Assembly: GCA_002368355.1 (NCBI GenBank)
Contig: AP018281.1
Coordinates: 434,001-498,000, forward strand
DNA from: Chondrocystis sp. NIES-4102
GTDB taxonomy: Bacteria > Cyanobacteriota > Cyanobacteriia > Cyanobacteriales > Xenococcaceae
Reading direction: 5' to 3'
Length of the DNA: 64,000 bases
Numbering within the stretch: the first letter of the stretch is position 1; each line of letters begins with the position of its first letter. The position numbers and the translations under genes were made by a program. This document shows positions 28,901 through 37,893 of this stretch, in pieces. The notes below the pieces were generated by a model. That model had not been told where the DNA came from and did no database searches. It saw only the letters and a program-made list of their open reading frames with translations.

Positions 28901-29025
28901 GCAATGATAAACACCGTCAATTAGCCATGAAACTGGGTGCTTCTGCCTATTTTTCCAAACCCTTTAATGAACAGGAAATGTTGCAAGTATTGGGAGGTTT
29001 AGTTAGTCAGCAAAATAATAATTGA
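25966..29025 (+). CDS. CheA-type hybrid histidine kinase (PixL/PilL-like)
   Basis: A 1019-residue chemotaxis kinase. The Hpt domain carries the phospho-His in AHSLKGG (about residue 46). A long acidic linker (about 240-370) is followed by the dimerisation and ATPase domains, with the N box LRNAFDHGIEP (about 589) and the DDGGGI and GRGVGMDVV boxes. A CheW-like domain follows (about 720-860), then a C-terminal receiver (about 895-1015; VVDDSVN, Asp in ICDVEMP, Lys in YFSKPFN). It is the last gene of the taxis operon and presumably controls pilus-driven motility. Confidence 0.93.
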   Translation: MDTDQQIRLDFLEEADEYFNSLESLLMDLESQGAEPSLLDTAMRAAHSLKGGAAMMQFKPLSKIAHRLEDFLKILRVRKDNSLVDREVTTLLLQGVDCLREVRNLHQQDTVIDEDWLSNYTDPVFERLRGRLGDLKDEDEDLLLAEEEQVDVATLIFQSGVEECLESFRGQIEVLAPPQLKEELAMQAEQLAEFGQMSLIEPFVELCESVKQRLAVVSLNEIKALAQEALKLWERSHALVLVGRIDKLPTRIGSTLVDDEPTSEQAITTPDIQDIIDPAELQAIQNFTAQELATGSTELDFDEFIPDAAELLALDEAMKAMAEVENVNSIPLDLDALTPDLAELSALNAAIAAVDTPVVEAEVTQIKPIPAAKNLKQTIKEQGRMVKIPVEQLQRLNDLSSRLILERNAANLRLKQLQNFVGLTRERMRRLEQSSNQLRKLYDWASLEGMIPTTQPQALNIGVPWQISTSSIEEKFDALEMDRYSDLHLLSQEQMETIVQLQEVTTDIDLGIQEMGQVIRNLNYTTHELQQNITRSQMRPFAELVGRLPRMIRDLSSKHQKPVELIITGETTYIDRQALELLSDPLTHLLRNAFDHGIEPTETRIAAGKPAEGTITLNAAQKGNQTVITITDDGGGINIHKIRDRFIRRGFSQAEIDKVSETDLLDAIFEPGFSTADEVTELSGRGVGMDVVRSNLKQIRGDIQVSTELGKGTTFTITVPLSLLVLRVVIVESMGMVFAVPVYSIKEIIRFHEQAVIKDAQTEHISWNNQSIPLWRLEKYLRYQRPSSSFEMQGTAKIPTPTVLIFEDNTSLQGIYLEKYWNEQEVAIRPVKTSIALFPGFTGSTILGDGRVIPLIEPSILAKGLAKQQRASFTTLSTSVDIPLENSTFAVFDQSTVLVVDDSVNVRRYLAGILERNGYRVEEAKDGRDAVDKLQAGLQVKAVICDVEMPRLDGYGVLSEVKTEPHLEHIPIAMLTSRSNDKHRQLAMKLGASAYFSKPFNEQEMLQVLGGLVSQQNNN

Positions 29026-29033
29026 TTAGCTTT

Positions 29034-29145
29034 TAGATCTTAGCTTTTAGCTCAGGATCGCATTCGCTCTCAAATAATACTGACTCCCCCTTCCTGACTC
29101 CTACCCATTACCCATTACCTACTACCTACTACCTACTACCTAAAT
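29034..29145. repeat. Composite intergenic repeat
   Basis: TTTTAGATCTTAGCTTTTAGC words, a CAGGATCGCATTCGCTC block similar to one near 37722, then ACTCCTACCCATTACCC and CCTACTACC units. It fills the space between the convergent cheA-type and mutL genes. Confidence 0.8.
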
Positions 29146-30897
29146 CTATCTCGCCTGCTCACTGCTCAAAATACCATGACTTTTACCAATTACCCAATGA
29201 CGACGGAAGAAACGGGCGAGGGTGGATTCTTCTAAAGCCAAATAAATAGGTCTACCGTGGGGACAAGTGCGAGGATTACGGGTATTTTGCCATAAATCTA
29301 GTAGATTTTGCATCGCCTCTAGGGTTAGAGTTGTACCGTTGCGAATAGCACTACGACAAGCTGTTGCTACTTGAGCAGAGCGCAGATCACCCCCCCAACT
29401 AAGTTCTATTAGAGCCTCAGCACAATCGTCCCTTGATGCCAATATTTTAGGGGCATTACGTACCGCCCAAATGTTTGCGCCAAACAGTTCTATATCAATA
29501 CCTAATCTCTGTAATTGTTCTATTTGAGTGGGTTTTAAATACTCTAAGGTAATGGGTGTTGGTAGGGGTGTTAATTCCCAAAATGCCTGTAATTGTTCAT
29601 ATAATACTCGTTCGTGGGCGATGTGTTGTTCCACCAACCATAAACCAGAGGAATGTTCGGCAACGATATAAGTTTTATTAACTTGGGCGACTGCTTTGAG
29701 TTTTAAGGAATTAATACCACTAATTGGGGAGGTTGTTGTTTCTTGTAGAGTTTGAGCTAAATTGCGGTTAATCTCATATTTGCCCGATGCTTCTGCCACT
29801 TTTAGTATTTTACCCAGTCGTTGATCGCCTACTTCTACAGGTAGATTATTTAGGTTGAAAGTTAAAGCCTGAGAAATAGCCTTGCTGACTTCTGTTTGCC
29901 AATAGGGAAGGGAATGTAAATAAATTTCGGTTTTGGCTGGGTGACGATTCCAATCAATTTGACTCGGACAAGTATGCAGATGTAATAAACAAACAGGAAA
30001 GCGATCGCGTGGTAGGGTCTTTGCCATACTATTTAATACGGTTTGTTCTAGTTCTGGCGATCGCACTTGGCGATTATTTACTGATACTTTTACCCAGTCT
30101 GCACAATGTCGATGACAGCGATCTGGTAGCCCTAATGTTAGTTCTATTTGGGATTTTTTTTGAGTTGCACCCCAAAGCGGTTGTGATTCGGATGGTGTTG
30201 GGGTTGGTATATCTACTTGCAAATAATGTAAATCATTACTGGTAATTCTTTTGAGCAACTGCGGTAATACATCTTTGGGGGTTGACCCTGGGCTAATATT
30301 AAACCAGATATTATTGTGCTGCTTAACTTGCCAAGTTACTTGTGGATGACACAGGGCAATCTGATAAATTAGTTTTTGGATAGTTTTTAACTGTTTTTCA
30401 ACAGGTGGTAAACCCCGACGACGTACAGGAATTTTGGCAAATAAATTGGAAACAGTAACTATTGTACCTGGAGCTATAGCGATCGCTGTTTCGTTTTGTG
30501 CTTTTCCTTCTTGATAGGTTATTTTCCAGCCTACAGGTTCTATTTGTTGTTTGGATCTGCTACTTATGGTTAAATCGGCAACTTGGGCAATACTATGTAA
30601 AGCTTCACCTCTAAATCCTAAACTAGTAATCCGCCATAAATCTTTACAGTTATTGATTTTACTGGTGCTATGAGGTTGGGCGCAGATGCGTAAGTCTTCT
30701 AAAGACATTCCCTCACCATTATCAATTACCTGTATTTGCCAGATTTGAGGATCAAGAGCGATCGTAATGCGACTAGCTGCTGCATCTAAGGAATTTTCCA
30801 CCAATTCCCTTACCACCGCAGCCAAGGAATCAATTACCTCGCCAGCAGCAATAAGATCAATTACTTCGTTTGGTAGAATTTTTATCTGTGAAGCCAT
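29146..30897 (-). CDS. mutL: DNA mismatch repair protein MutL
   Basis: GHKL ATPase of mismatch repair, 583 residues. The N-terminal domain has RELVENSLDA, DNGEGM and GFRGEAL. The C-terminal endonuclease-type region has EQHIAHERVLYE, ACRSAIRNG and CPHGRP. The first of these corresponds to the DQHAxxExxxxE metal motif, with Glu in place of the leading Asp. CPHGRP suggests a zinc-dependent nicking MutL rather than the nuclease-less enterobacterial type. It lies 23 bp downstream of the J-domain gene on the same strand. Confidence 0.93.
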   Translation of the reverse strand: MASQIKILPNEVIDLIAAGEVIDSLAAVVRELVENSLDAAASRITIALDPQIWQIQVIDNGEGMSLEDLRICAQPHSTSKINNCKDLWRITSLGFRGEALHSIAQVADLTISSRSKQQIEPVGWKITYQEGKAQNETAIAIAPGTIVTVSNLFAKIPVRRRGLPPVEKQLKTIQKLIYQIALCHPQVTWQVKQHNNIWFNISPGSTPKDVLPQLLKRITSNDLHYLQVDIPTPTPSESQPLWGATQKKSQIELTLGLPDRCHRHCADWVKVSVNNRQVRSPELEQTVLNSMAKTLPRDRFPVCLLHLHTCPSQIDWNRHPAKTEIYLHSLPYWQTEVSKAISQALTFNLNNLPVEVGDQRLGKILKVAEASGKYEINRNLAQTLQETTTSPISGINSLKLKAVAQVNKTYIVAEHSSGLWLVEQHIAHERVLYEQLQAFWELTPLPTPITLEYLKPTQIEQLQRLGIDIELFGANIWAVRNAPKILASRDDCAEALIELSWGGDLRSAQVATACRSAIRNGTTLTLEAMQNLLDLWQNTRNPRTCPHGRPIYLALEESTLARFFRRHWVIGKSHGILSSEQAR

Positions 30898-30920
30898 ATA
30901 CGCCCAATATGAAGCAGAAT

Positions 30921-31676
30921 CTACAAGGTGTTAATAATTATCGTACTTGTAGGTGGATTAGCCACAAAATTTTGTGCAATTGACCAAGCTGTATTAATTA
31001 ACTGCATTGCACGTTCTGAACCATCTAAATCGGGATGATATTTAAAACTCATTTTACGATACGCAGTGCGCCCAAAAGCAATAAATGCCACAGAATACCA
31101 AATTAGATCTAAGCCATCTACAATATAATTTTGGTAGGTTTTATATTCTTCTAAATACCCCGCTACAAGTTGTTGATATATTTTTTCGGCGTTGGGTAAG
31201 GTTTTTTTGATTTGATCTATAGTAATAAAATAATTAGCATCGGTTTCATTAGGTTGGGTTTGTGATAACTCTAATTCAATAGATTCTTCCTCCACCGTTG
31301 AAACTTGGAAAGGATCTAAGGAAATATCTGGGTGTTGTACTTCCTCTTGTAGCATTTTTGCCGAGACGCAGGAATATAAGGTATTGAGTAAATCTTGATT
31401 ATCTCTACACTCTGCGTGTAACTGTAAGAATTCTTGAGATAAACTAGCAATGCGCTTAAGTTTACTTAGTTGCGTTCTTAGATCTTCTGCTTTAGTATAA
31501 AGTCTCAAAGCTTCTTGATCTAATTGATTACGACGCTGTTGTTGCTGCGACTGCTCTTTTTCTAATTCTAGCAAGCGTAGGTTAACATTTGCTTGTTCTT
31601 GTCCATTAGCAATCTCTTGTTGCTCAATCTGTTCTAATTGTAATTGGATTTCAATTATAGTCTCGGTAATATCCAT
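30921..31676 (-). CDS. Coiled-coil protein with C-terminal divergent J domain
   Basis: A 251-residue protein. Residues 1-110 are a long Gln/Glu/Leu-rich coiled coil, and a linker of about 60 residues follows. The C-terminal region carries RKMSFKYHPDLDGSERAMQ and then LINTAW, which matches the helix II-HPD-helix III part of a J domain (HPD at about 212-214). It may recruit DnaK to a partner held by the coiled coil. It sits immediately upstream of mutL in an apparent operon; whether this reflects a shared role is not known. There is no membrane segment. Confidence 0.65.
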   Translation of the reverse strand: MDITETIIEIQLQLEQIEQQEIANGQEQANVNLRLLELEKEQSQQQQRRNQLDQEALRLYTKAEDLRTQLSKLKRIASLSQEFLQLHAECRDNQDLLNTLYSCVSAKMLQEEVQHPDISLDPFQVSTVEEESIELELSQTQPNETDANYFITIDQIKKTLPNAEKIYQQLVAGYLEEYKTYQNYIVDGLDLIWYSVAFIAFGRTAYRKMSFKYHPDLDGSERAMQLINTAWSIAQNFVANPPTSTIIINTL

Positions 31677-32677
31677 GCTTCTGAAATCTGTATAGATGTG
31701 CGGATTTGAAAATTATTATACTTGTTACTTATGTTTTTTACAGAAGCTATTAACCAACAGGACTAAATCCAGGCTTTTGGAATACTATGGGTGTTAATGT
31801 CAGGTTTTATTTATAGAATTTTATTGAGTAAACTTTTTTTAAACTATTTTAATTTTTTATTTGTTAGTCCACCCAATTTACTTGTGTCTGTATTGAAATT
31901 GGTAAGTTATGATTTTTGATCATTGGGGATATAAATATTAGTAATTGATCTTATATTTACATTTTTTCCCTTGTCGTAAAATTAAACTAAAAACAATTAT
32001 AAGTAGAAATATAGAATAACATTTATCTTAATAGATAATCAAAGATTTTACAGTTTCATTTAAATTGATATACCGAACCACAAATATTAAGTTTGCTCTC
32101 AACAATCACCTGATTACTCTATACAAATAATTATTATTTTTGAGTTTGTAAATAATTAATAAATAAGTTAATTTTGTTTTTAGGTTTTCACTTTACTAAT
32201 GAATATATTAGCTATAAAAATTACTATTAAAACAATTATCTACCAATTTATAAGACCCCTGGGGACGGAAGAGCAAGATATCAAATATAAACCTTTGCCT
32301 ATTAAAACAATTAGAAACTTAGCAAATAATATCAATTAGTCACCATTATATCTAAATAAAAAAACTTTGTTAAGTTCAAGAAAAGCTGAAATATTCATAA
32401 TAGCTAAATCCCTCATAACTCGGTCACAATTTTAGATAATTAATATAAAGTGATTTTATATCTTTGCGCCTTAGTCCCCCTTCGTTCCCATACAAAAATA
32501 AACATCTTTGCGTGAAACATAAAAACAAAAAACTAAAATTGCGGTAAACACTTAACACATTATAAATTTCTTATTAACTTAGTCATCATATAAATAGATA
32601 TTCTTAGTTTTAACTTCACCTATTTTTAAAAACACCATAATACAATCGGCAATATAAGAAAATCTTTATTAATAAAA
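31677..32677. other. 1-kb gene-free AT-rich region
   Basis: Divergent intergenic region between the J-domain gene and the beta-helix protein. No frame of credible length or composition is seen. It contains two CTTTGCG words (near 32462 and 32511) like those of dispersed cyanobacterial repeats, and an isolated GC-rich palindrome CCCCTGGGG near 32267 in otherwise very AT-rich DNA. A small RNA or long leader is possible but unsupported. Confidence 0.5.
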
Positions 32678-34228
32678 ATGGCAACTTTTAACGTAATAAA
32701 TACCAATGATTCGGGTATAGGTTCACTACGTCAAGCTATTAATGACGCAAATACCAATCCAGGAATAGATACAATCCTTTTAAATAATAATGTTACCCTG
32801 ACAAATAGCATTAATATAACCGATTCATTAATAATTACAGGTAATAATTCCGTAATTACCCAAACAATTAGCGATCGCTTATTTAAAATTGATAACGCTG
32901 CAATTAGTCTTATTGATGTTACTTTCAACAATTTGACTTTAACAGGTGGTAACCCAACTGAATATGGTGGTGCGATATATACGGTTGAAAATTTAACTCT
33001 TAATAATGTTGTAGTAGAAAACAATGCTACTACTAAAAGTGGTGGTGGAGTTTATTCTGAAAATGCAGCTTTAGTAATTAAAAATAGTAGATTTGCCGAT
33101 AATCATATTGCAGACGGTATAACTTCAGCAGGTGCTGCTCTTTATAGCCTCAATGGCATCTTGAATATTGATAACAGCATCATTGAGGGTAATAAATCTA
33201 TGACTGGAGTTATTACAGCTAAAAATACTAAAACAACTATTACCAACACTCAAATAAATAACAATAATGGTGGTGCTATCTTTCTAACTGAAAGTTCCGA
33301 AGCCATAATTAATAATGTGGAAGTTGTTAATAACCTTGTTGACTTTGATAATTCTGTTGGCGGAGCTATATTAATAACCAATAATTCCCAAGCAAGCATT
33401 TCTAATAGTATAGTCAGAAATAATCAAGCTACATTTGGTGGTGGTATTTTTATCGGCAATCAAGCTACAGTAACAATTAATAATACTCAAATTACTAATA
33501 ACATTGCCACAGAAGCAGGTGGTGGAATTGATCTAACTAATCATTCTAAAGTAACTATTAAAGATAGTCTTATTTCTGGTAATACTGCACCAGTTGGTAG
33601 TGGCTTAGAAACATTAAATCATAGCGGTGCTTTATTGATTAACGTGAGTGTTAATAACAATAGTGGCAGCAAAAATCAACTAGAAGGCAATAATATCAGA
33701 TTTGGCGGTGCAAACATTGATAAAGTTGGTTTACCACTGGGTTATGTTCATCGCTTTTATCAACATGAAAAAGGTTGTCATCTTTATACTTCTGATGTTG
33801 TTGAAGTAGATACCATTAAAAATAAAAGCCTCGTTGGTGAACTTAAATATAACTATGAGTTTGAAAAGTTTAATGTCTTAACTAGTAACAAAGATCTCTT
33901 AACAGGTGCAGTAATTGCTGGTGCTAGGGAAGTATACCGTTTCTTTAACAATCAAACAGGCGCACATATCTACACAATGGATCAAGTAGAAAAACAGTAT
34001 ATTCAAGATAACTTGGCTAATTATAACTATGAAGGTGTAAAATTCTATGCCTTTGAGACAGATCAAGCAGATATTAATACTATTCCTATTTATAGAATGC
34101 TTAATTCCCTCTCAGGCTCACACTTGTTTACTACTGATAATAACGAGATTAATCATATCAAAGAAAACTTACCCCACTTTTCCCTAGAAGCCAATAACGG
34201 CATAGCTTTTTATGTTATGGACTTATAG
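32678..34228 (+). CDS. Beta-helix surface protein with C-terminal DUF5648-like repeats
   Basis: A 516-residue Asn/Thr-rich protein. Residues 1-345 form a right-handed parallel beta-helix: an opening like NDSGIGSLRQAINDAN, then many GGAIY/GGGVY and NSxITNN turns. Residues about 350-516 contain three repeats of the type YRFFNNQTGAHIYT, as in DUF5648. There is no Sec signal peptide. Cyanobacterial proteins of this build are often exported by type I secretion, which is inference here. Likely cell-surface or extracellular, with an adhesion or polysaccharide role. No secretion genes are adjacent. Confidence 0.8.
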   Translation: MATFNVINTNDSGIGSLRQAINDANTNPGIDTILLNNNVTLTNSINITDSLIITGNNSVITQTISDRLFKIDNAAISLIDVTFNNLTLTGGNPTEYGGAIYTVENLTLNNVVVENNATTKSGGGVYSENAALVIKNSRFADNHIADGITSAGAALYSLNGILNIDNSIIEGNKSMTGVITAKNTKTTITNTQINNNNGGAIFLTESSEAIINNVEVVNNLVDFDNSVGGAILITNNSQASISNSIVRNNQATFGGGIFIGNQATVTINNTQITNNIATEAGGGIDLTNHSKVTIKDSLISGNTAPVGSGLETLNHSGALLINVSVNNNSGSKNQLEGNNIRFGGANIDKVGLPLGYVHRFYQHEKGCHLYTSDVVEVDTIKNKSLVGELKYNYEFEKFNVLTSNKDLLTGAVIAGAREVYRFFNNQTGAHIYTMDQVEKQYIQDNLANYNYEGVKFYAFETDQADINTIPIYRMLNSLSGSHLFTTDNNEINHIKENLPHFSLEANNGIAFYVMDL

Positions 34229-34294
34229 CGGTATAGCAAGACGAGATAATTGAGGGGGGTTTTTTAGTTTTTAGCTTTCGACTTTGGGCTTTAA

Positions 34295-34390
34295 TTACTA
34301 CTCCTACCACCAGACTCGTTACTCTCATTGTCCCCTTGTGGGATTACTCAAACCCCACTACCTCCTACCTACTACCTACTTCAAGGGTAA
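34295..34390. repeat. Short intergenic repeat tract
   Basis: ACTCCTACC, ACTCGTTACTC and CCCACTACCTCCTACC words between the beta-helix gene and uvrC, of the same family as the longer tracts elsewhere in the window. Confidence 0.7.
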
Positions 34391-34477
34391 TATCCCAACT
34401 CCCTATTACTTGTCGATTCAACTATGATCTATTTATAGAGGGAATGCAACGCCCACAAATTTTGATTCTAAGCAAAA

Positions 34478-36373
34478 ATGACTGTATCAACACTACCTCA
34501 GCCTTTAATTAAGCAACCAGAACGCCTAGAAGCCACCCTGAAAGAGATTCCGCCTGAACCTGGAGTCTATTTTATGCGTAGTAATAATGGTGAAATTTTA
34601 TATATTGGCAAGTCTAAAAAACTACGTTCTAGAGTGCGTTCTTATTTCCGTAGCCCTAAAGACTTGAGTGCGCGTATTGCACTAATGGTACATCAGGTTA
34701 CAGAAATTGAGTTTATTGTTACAGATACAGAAGCAGAAGCCTTAGCCTTAGAAGCTAATCTAATTAAACAGCATCAACCATATTATAATGTGTTGCTTAA
34801 GGATGACAAAAAATATCCTTATGTTTGCATTACTTGGTCAGAAGATTATCCACGTATCTTTATTACCCGTAAACGGCGATCCACTCAACAACGCGATCGC
34901 TATTATGGTCCTTATGTAGATACTCGTCTATTGCGCTATACCCTACATATTATCAAGCAAGTTTTTCCTCTGCGTCAGCGACGTAAACCTTTATTTAAAG
35001 ATCGTCCTTGTCTCAATTATGACATGGGTAAATGTCCTGGAGTGTGCCAGTCTTTAATTACTTCGGAAGAATACAAAAAAATTGTGCAAAAAGTGGCAAT
35101 GGTTTTTCAGGGAAGGAGTGAAGAACTAGTAACAACAATACAAACTCAGATGGAGAAAGCAGTAGAGAGATTAGATTTTGAAAAAGCTGCTAAATTTAGA
35201 GATCAAATAAGAGCCTTGCAAAGCCTCAATGCCGATCAAAAAGTTTCCCTTCCTGATGATACAGTCTCTCGTGATGCGATCGCGTCTTCTGCGGATGAAA
35301 AGCACTGTTGTATTCAATTATTCCAAATTCGCGCTGGTAAACTAGTAGGACGTTTAGGTTTCTTTGCGGATGCTCAATCTGGTACACCTGGGGCGATTTT
35401 ACAACGGGTATTAGAAGAACATTATGCCACTGTTGAGGCGGTGGAAATACCAGCAGAAATTTTAGTACAACATGAATTACCAGAAAGTGAAATTTTAACC
35501 GAATGGTTAACGCAACAAAAAGGTAGAAAAGTTAGTTTAATCAATCCCCAAAGACAAATTAAAGCCGAACTAATCGAAATGGTAGAACGTAATGCCAATT
35601 ATGAATTAGAACGGACTCAAAGAGCAAGCGATCGCAATGAGCAAGCCTTACAGGATCTAGCTACTATTTTGGATTTACCTGAATTACCCAAGCGTATCGA
35701 AGGATATGATATCTCTCATGTTCAAGGTTCAAACGCCGTAGCTTCTCAGGTAGTCTTTGTAGATGGTATCCCAGCAAAACAACATTATCGTCATTATAAA
35801 ATTAAAAACCCTAACGTCCAGATCGGACATTCCGATGATTTTGCGAGTATGGCAGAGATAATTAGCCGACGTTTTCGCAAATATAAACGTTCAGATGATC
35901 AAGCGGATATTCCCCTAGATACAACTTCAGATCCCGATTTTCCCGACTTAGTAATGATCGACGGTGGTAAAGGACAATTATCAGCAGTAGTTAAAGTCTT
36001 ACAGGAAATGAACTTGTTAGAAGCCGTTCAAGTAGTGAGTTTAGCTAAAAAAAGAGAAGAAATATTTCTCCCAGGCGCATCCGAACCCTTAGATACCAAT
36101 GCCGAACAACCAGGTGTACAATTATTGCGACGAGTCAGGGATGAATCTCACCGTTTCGCCGTCAGTTTCCATCGTCAACAGCGACTAACCAATAGTCGGC
36201 GATCGCGTTTGGCAGATATTCCAGGTTTAGGTTTTCAGCGTCAAAAGCAATTACTAGCTCACTTTCGTTCTATAGATTATATCCGCGAGGCTTCTTTAGC
36301 TAAACTTACAGAAGTTCCAGGTATAGGTGCAAATCTTGCTCAGGAAATTTATAATTATTTCCATCCTAGTTAA
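34478..36373 (+). CDS. uvrC: Excinuclease ABC subunit C (UvrC)
   Basis: Nucleotide-excision repair nuclease of 631 residues. The GIY-YIG domain is at about 26-105 (GVYFMRS...LYIGKSKKL). A cysteine cluster follows ([14 protein letters not shown]), then a UVR motif (about 200-235; [14 protein letters not shown]). The RNase-H-like 5' nuclease domain has [10 protein letters not shown] and [12 protein letters not shown], and C-terminal helix-hairpin-helix motifs include [13 protein letters not shown] and [12 protein letters not shown]. All parts are present and full length. The acetyltransferase gene starts four bases after the stop. Confidence 0.96.
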   Translation: MTVSTLPQPLIKQPERLEATLKEIPPEPGVYFMRSNNGEILYIGKSKKLRSRVRSYFRSPKDLSARIALMVHQVTEIEFIVTDTEAEALALEANLIKQHQPYYNVLLKDDKKYPYVCITWSEDYPRIFITRKRRSTQQRDRYYGPYVDTRLLRYTLHIIKQVFPLRQRRKPLFKDRPCLNYDMGKCPGVCQSLITSEEYKKIVQKVAMVFQGRSEELVTTIQTQMEKAVERLDFEKAAKFRDQIRALQSLNADQKVSLPDDTVSRDAIASSADEKHCCIQLFQIRAGKLVGRLGFFADAQSGTPGAILQRVLEEHYATVEAVEIPAEILVQHELPESEILTEWLTQQKGRKVSLINPQRQIKAELIEMVERNANYELERTQRASDRNEQALQDLATILDLPELPKRIEGYDISHVQGSNAVASQVVFVDGIPAKQHYRHYKIKNPNVQIGHSDDFASMAEIISRRFRKYKRSDDQADIPLDTTSDPDFPDLVMIDGGKGQLSAVVKVLQEMNLLEAVQVVSLAKKREEIFLPGASEPLDTNAEQPGVQLLRRVRDESHRFAVSFHRQQRLTNSRRSRLADIPGLGFQRQKQLLAHFRSIDYIREASLAKLTEVPGIGANLAQEIYNYFHPS

Positions 36374-36377
36374 TTGC

Positions 36378-36848
36378 GTGAAAATAAGATTATTTAAGAA
36401 ACAGGATACAGAACAGATAGCGCGTTTATTTCATCAAACAGTACGCCATGTTAATCTCGGCGATTACTCCCAGACTCAAGTTCAAGCCTGGGCTCCTGAT
36501 AATATTTATTTTCGAGATTGGGAAAATAGCTGTAGTCAGGGATATACTTGTGTTGCTGAGGATGCAGGTGTGATAGTAGGGTTTGGAGAACTAAAACCGA
36601 ATGGTTATATTGATTGCTTTTATATTCATAAAGATTATCAACGTTGTGGAGTAGGTAGTAAAATCTATCAAGCGATCAAAGAATTGGCTCTAAACTTGGG
36701 AGTGAGCCACTTGACTACTCAAGCAAGCATCACCGCCAAACCATTTTTTCTACACTTAGGATTTGTAATTGTTAAACAGCAAGAAGTGAACTGTCGGGGT
36801 GAAATATTTATTAATTATCTGATGGTTAAATCTCTAAATAATAAATAA
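36378..36848 (+). CDS. GNAT-family N-acetyltransferase
   Basis: A 156-residue protein from the GTG four bases after uvrC; a longer frame overlapping uvrC gives an unlikely hydrophobic leader. The acetyl-CoA site is seen as FYIHKDYQRCGVGSKIYQAI, matching the Q/RxxGxG/A signature. The C-terminal LTTQASITAKPFFLHLGFVIV is typical of YafP/YjaB-like members. Substrate unknown; possibly translationally coupled to uvrC. Confidence 0.88.
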   Translation: MKIRLFKKQDTEQIARLFHQTVRHVNLGDYSQTQVQAWAPDNIYFRDWENSCSQGYTCVAEDAGVIVGFGELKPNGYIDCFYIHKDYQRCGVGSKIYQAIKELALNLGVSHLTTQASITAKPFFLHLGFVIVKQQEVNCRGEIFINYLMVKSLNNK

Positions 36849-36871
36849 CAACTTGCAAAATTATTTCATTA

Positions 36872-37438
36872 TCAAGAAAACTTGCGCATTGATTCAATTA
36901 AGCGATCAAAATAAGGCTCAAGATCATCCTGTTGATCGTGGGGGAATTTTTCCAAACTAAAGATTTTTAATTGCTCTAAACCTAAAACCATCGCCTCTAG
37001 AGGAACTTGCAACTCTTGATACAGTTGTTCCATAAAACCCATACCGCGATCGCTAATATAATCAATTGATCCGCCACTAATACCATAACTAATACAACGC
37101 AAAAAATGCCAAAAATCGCGCCAGCAAGCCTCTGCTCGCATGGGAGGATATAAACCTCCTCCAGGTTCGGTAATTTGAGGATTAGCTTTTAAAACCACAC
37201 CCCTAGCTGAAGAAACTATTTCAGTAGCATGATCATGTAATATTTTTCCCTGTTGCAAATTATGAGACAAACTCGGAACATAATTAGTAATTGTTTCTAT
37301 ATCTGCTTGGGTTAAAAAGCGTCCCTGATTATCTGCATCCTCAAAAATTCCAATAACCTCGCTCTGATACTTATCCCAATTTTCAAAGCTGACAATTCGA
37401 GACTTTTTAATTAATTCTTGTACCCTTTGACTAAGCAT
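36872..37438 (-). CDS. Phycobilisome-family (phycobiliprotein-like) protein
   Basis: A 188-residue protein of the phycobilisome globin fold; a TTG start 14 codons upstream is less likely. The chromophore-region pattern of phycobiliproteins (AACLRD..xxLRYxSYxL) is recognisable as EACWRDFWHFLRCISYGISGG, with the bilin-attachment Cys kept (Cys105). The rest is divergent from phycocyanin and allophycocyanin subunits, and the N-terminus (SRIVSFENWD) resembles linker-free paralogues. It may bind a bilin and serve in light sensing, assembly or phycobilisome turnover. It is convergent with the GNAT gene. Confidence 0.75.
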   Translation of the reverse strand: MLSQRVQELIKKSRIVSFENWDKYQSEVIGIFEDADNQGRFLTQADIETITNYVPSLSHNLQQGKILHDHATEIVSSARGVVLKANPQITEPGGGLYPPMRAEACWRDFWHFLRCISYGISGGSIDYISDRGMGFMEQLYQELQVPLEAMVLGLEQLKIFSLEKFPHDQQDDLEPYFDRLIESMRKFS

Positions 37439-37493
37439 TTTGTGTAATGGTTTTTTGATATATATAGCAATATTAGACAATTAAGAGACGTTT

Positions 37494-37830
37494 TTTTACT
37501 ACCCATTTGCTTTGTTTTAGCTTTGAGCTTCTTAGCTTCTCCTGACTATATGCGGAGCGGTATCTTTATGACTGATTCGTTATTCGCTACTCAACCCCTA
37601 ATACCTACTATCGTCACGTTCGCGCTTTGGTCGCCTCAAGAGCGTGCGCTCAGGGACGCTTTCCGCGCCTACTACCCACTACCTACTACCTTCTGTCTCC
37701 CCTCTCCTGACTTCAGGAGTGCATTCGCTCAAGGCATGGAAACCGTACCGTTAGCACAGCACCGCTCCTGTCTCCTGACTCCTAACTCCCCTCTCCTGTC
37801 TCCTGACTCCTATATCTTTCTCAAGATGGT
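37494..37830. repeat. Composite intergenic repeat block
   Basis: A 340-bp mosaic with an AGCTTTGAGCTTCTTAGC word, ACTCGTT-like units and a GC-rich palindromic stretch near 37614-37668 (many CGC and GCG words). CCTACTACC units follow, then a block AGGAGTGCATTCGCTCAAGG and CTCCTGTCTCCTGACTCC units. A 112-codon frame across it is an artefact of the repeats. Confidence 0.8.
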
Positions 37831-37893
37831 TAATTATTTACCAGAATGTAAAGTAAAGTAAACTTATGAATTAATTTTTCATTTTTACCGAAT

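Noticed and set aside
32260-32280. GC-rich palindrome CCCCTGGGG as riboswitch or terminator
   Set aside because: Isolated, no T-tract and no matching conserved motif that I can recognise.
36327-36377. Extended N-terminus of the GNAT protein inside uvrC
   Set aside because: Hydrophobic leader not expected in the family; the GTG at 36378 gives a standard start just after uvrC.
37523-37861. 112-codon plus-strand frame
   Set aside because: It runs entirely through the composite repeat block; composition (Pro/Leu/Ser from repeat words) and lack of a proper start argue it is not a gene.
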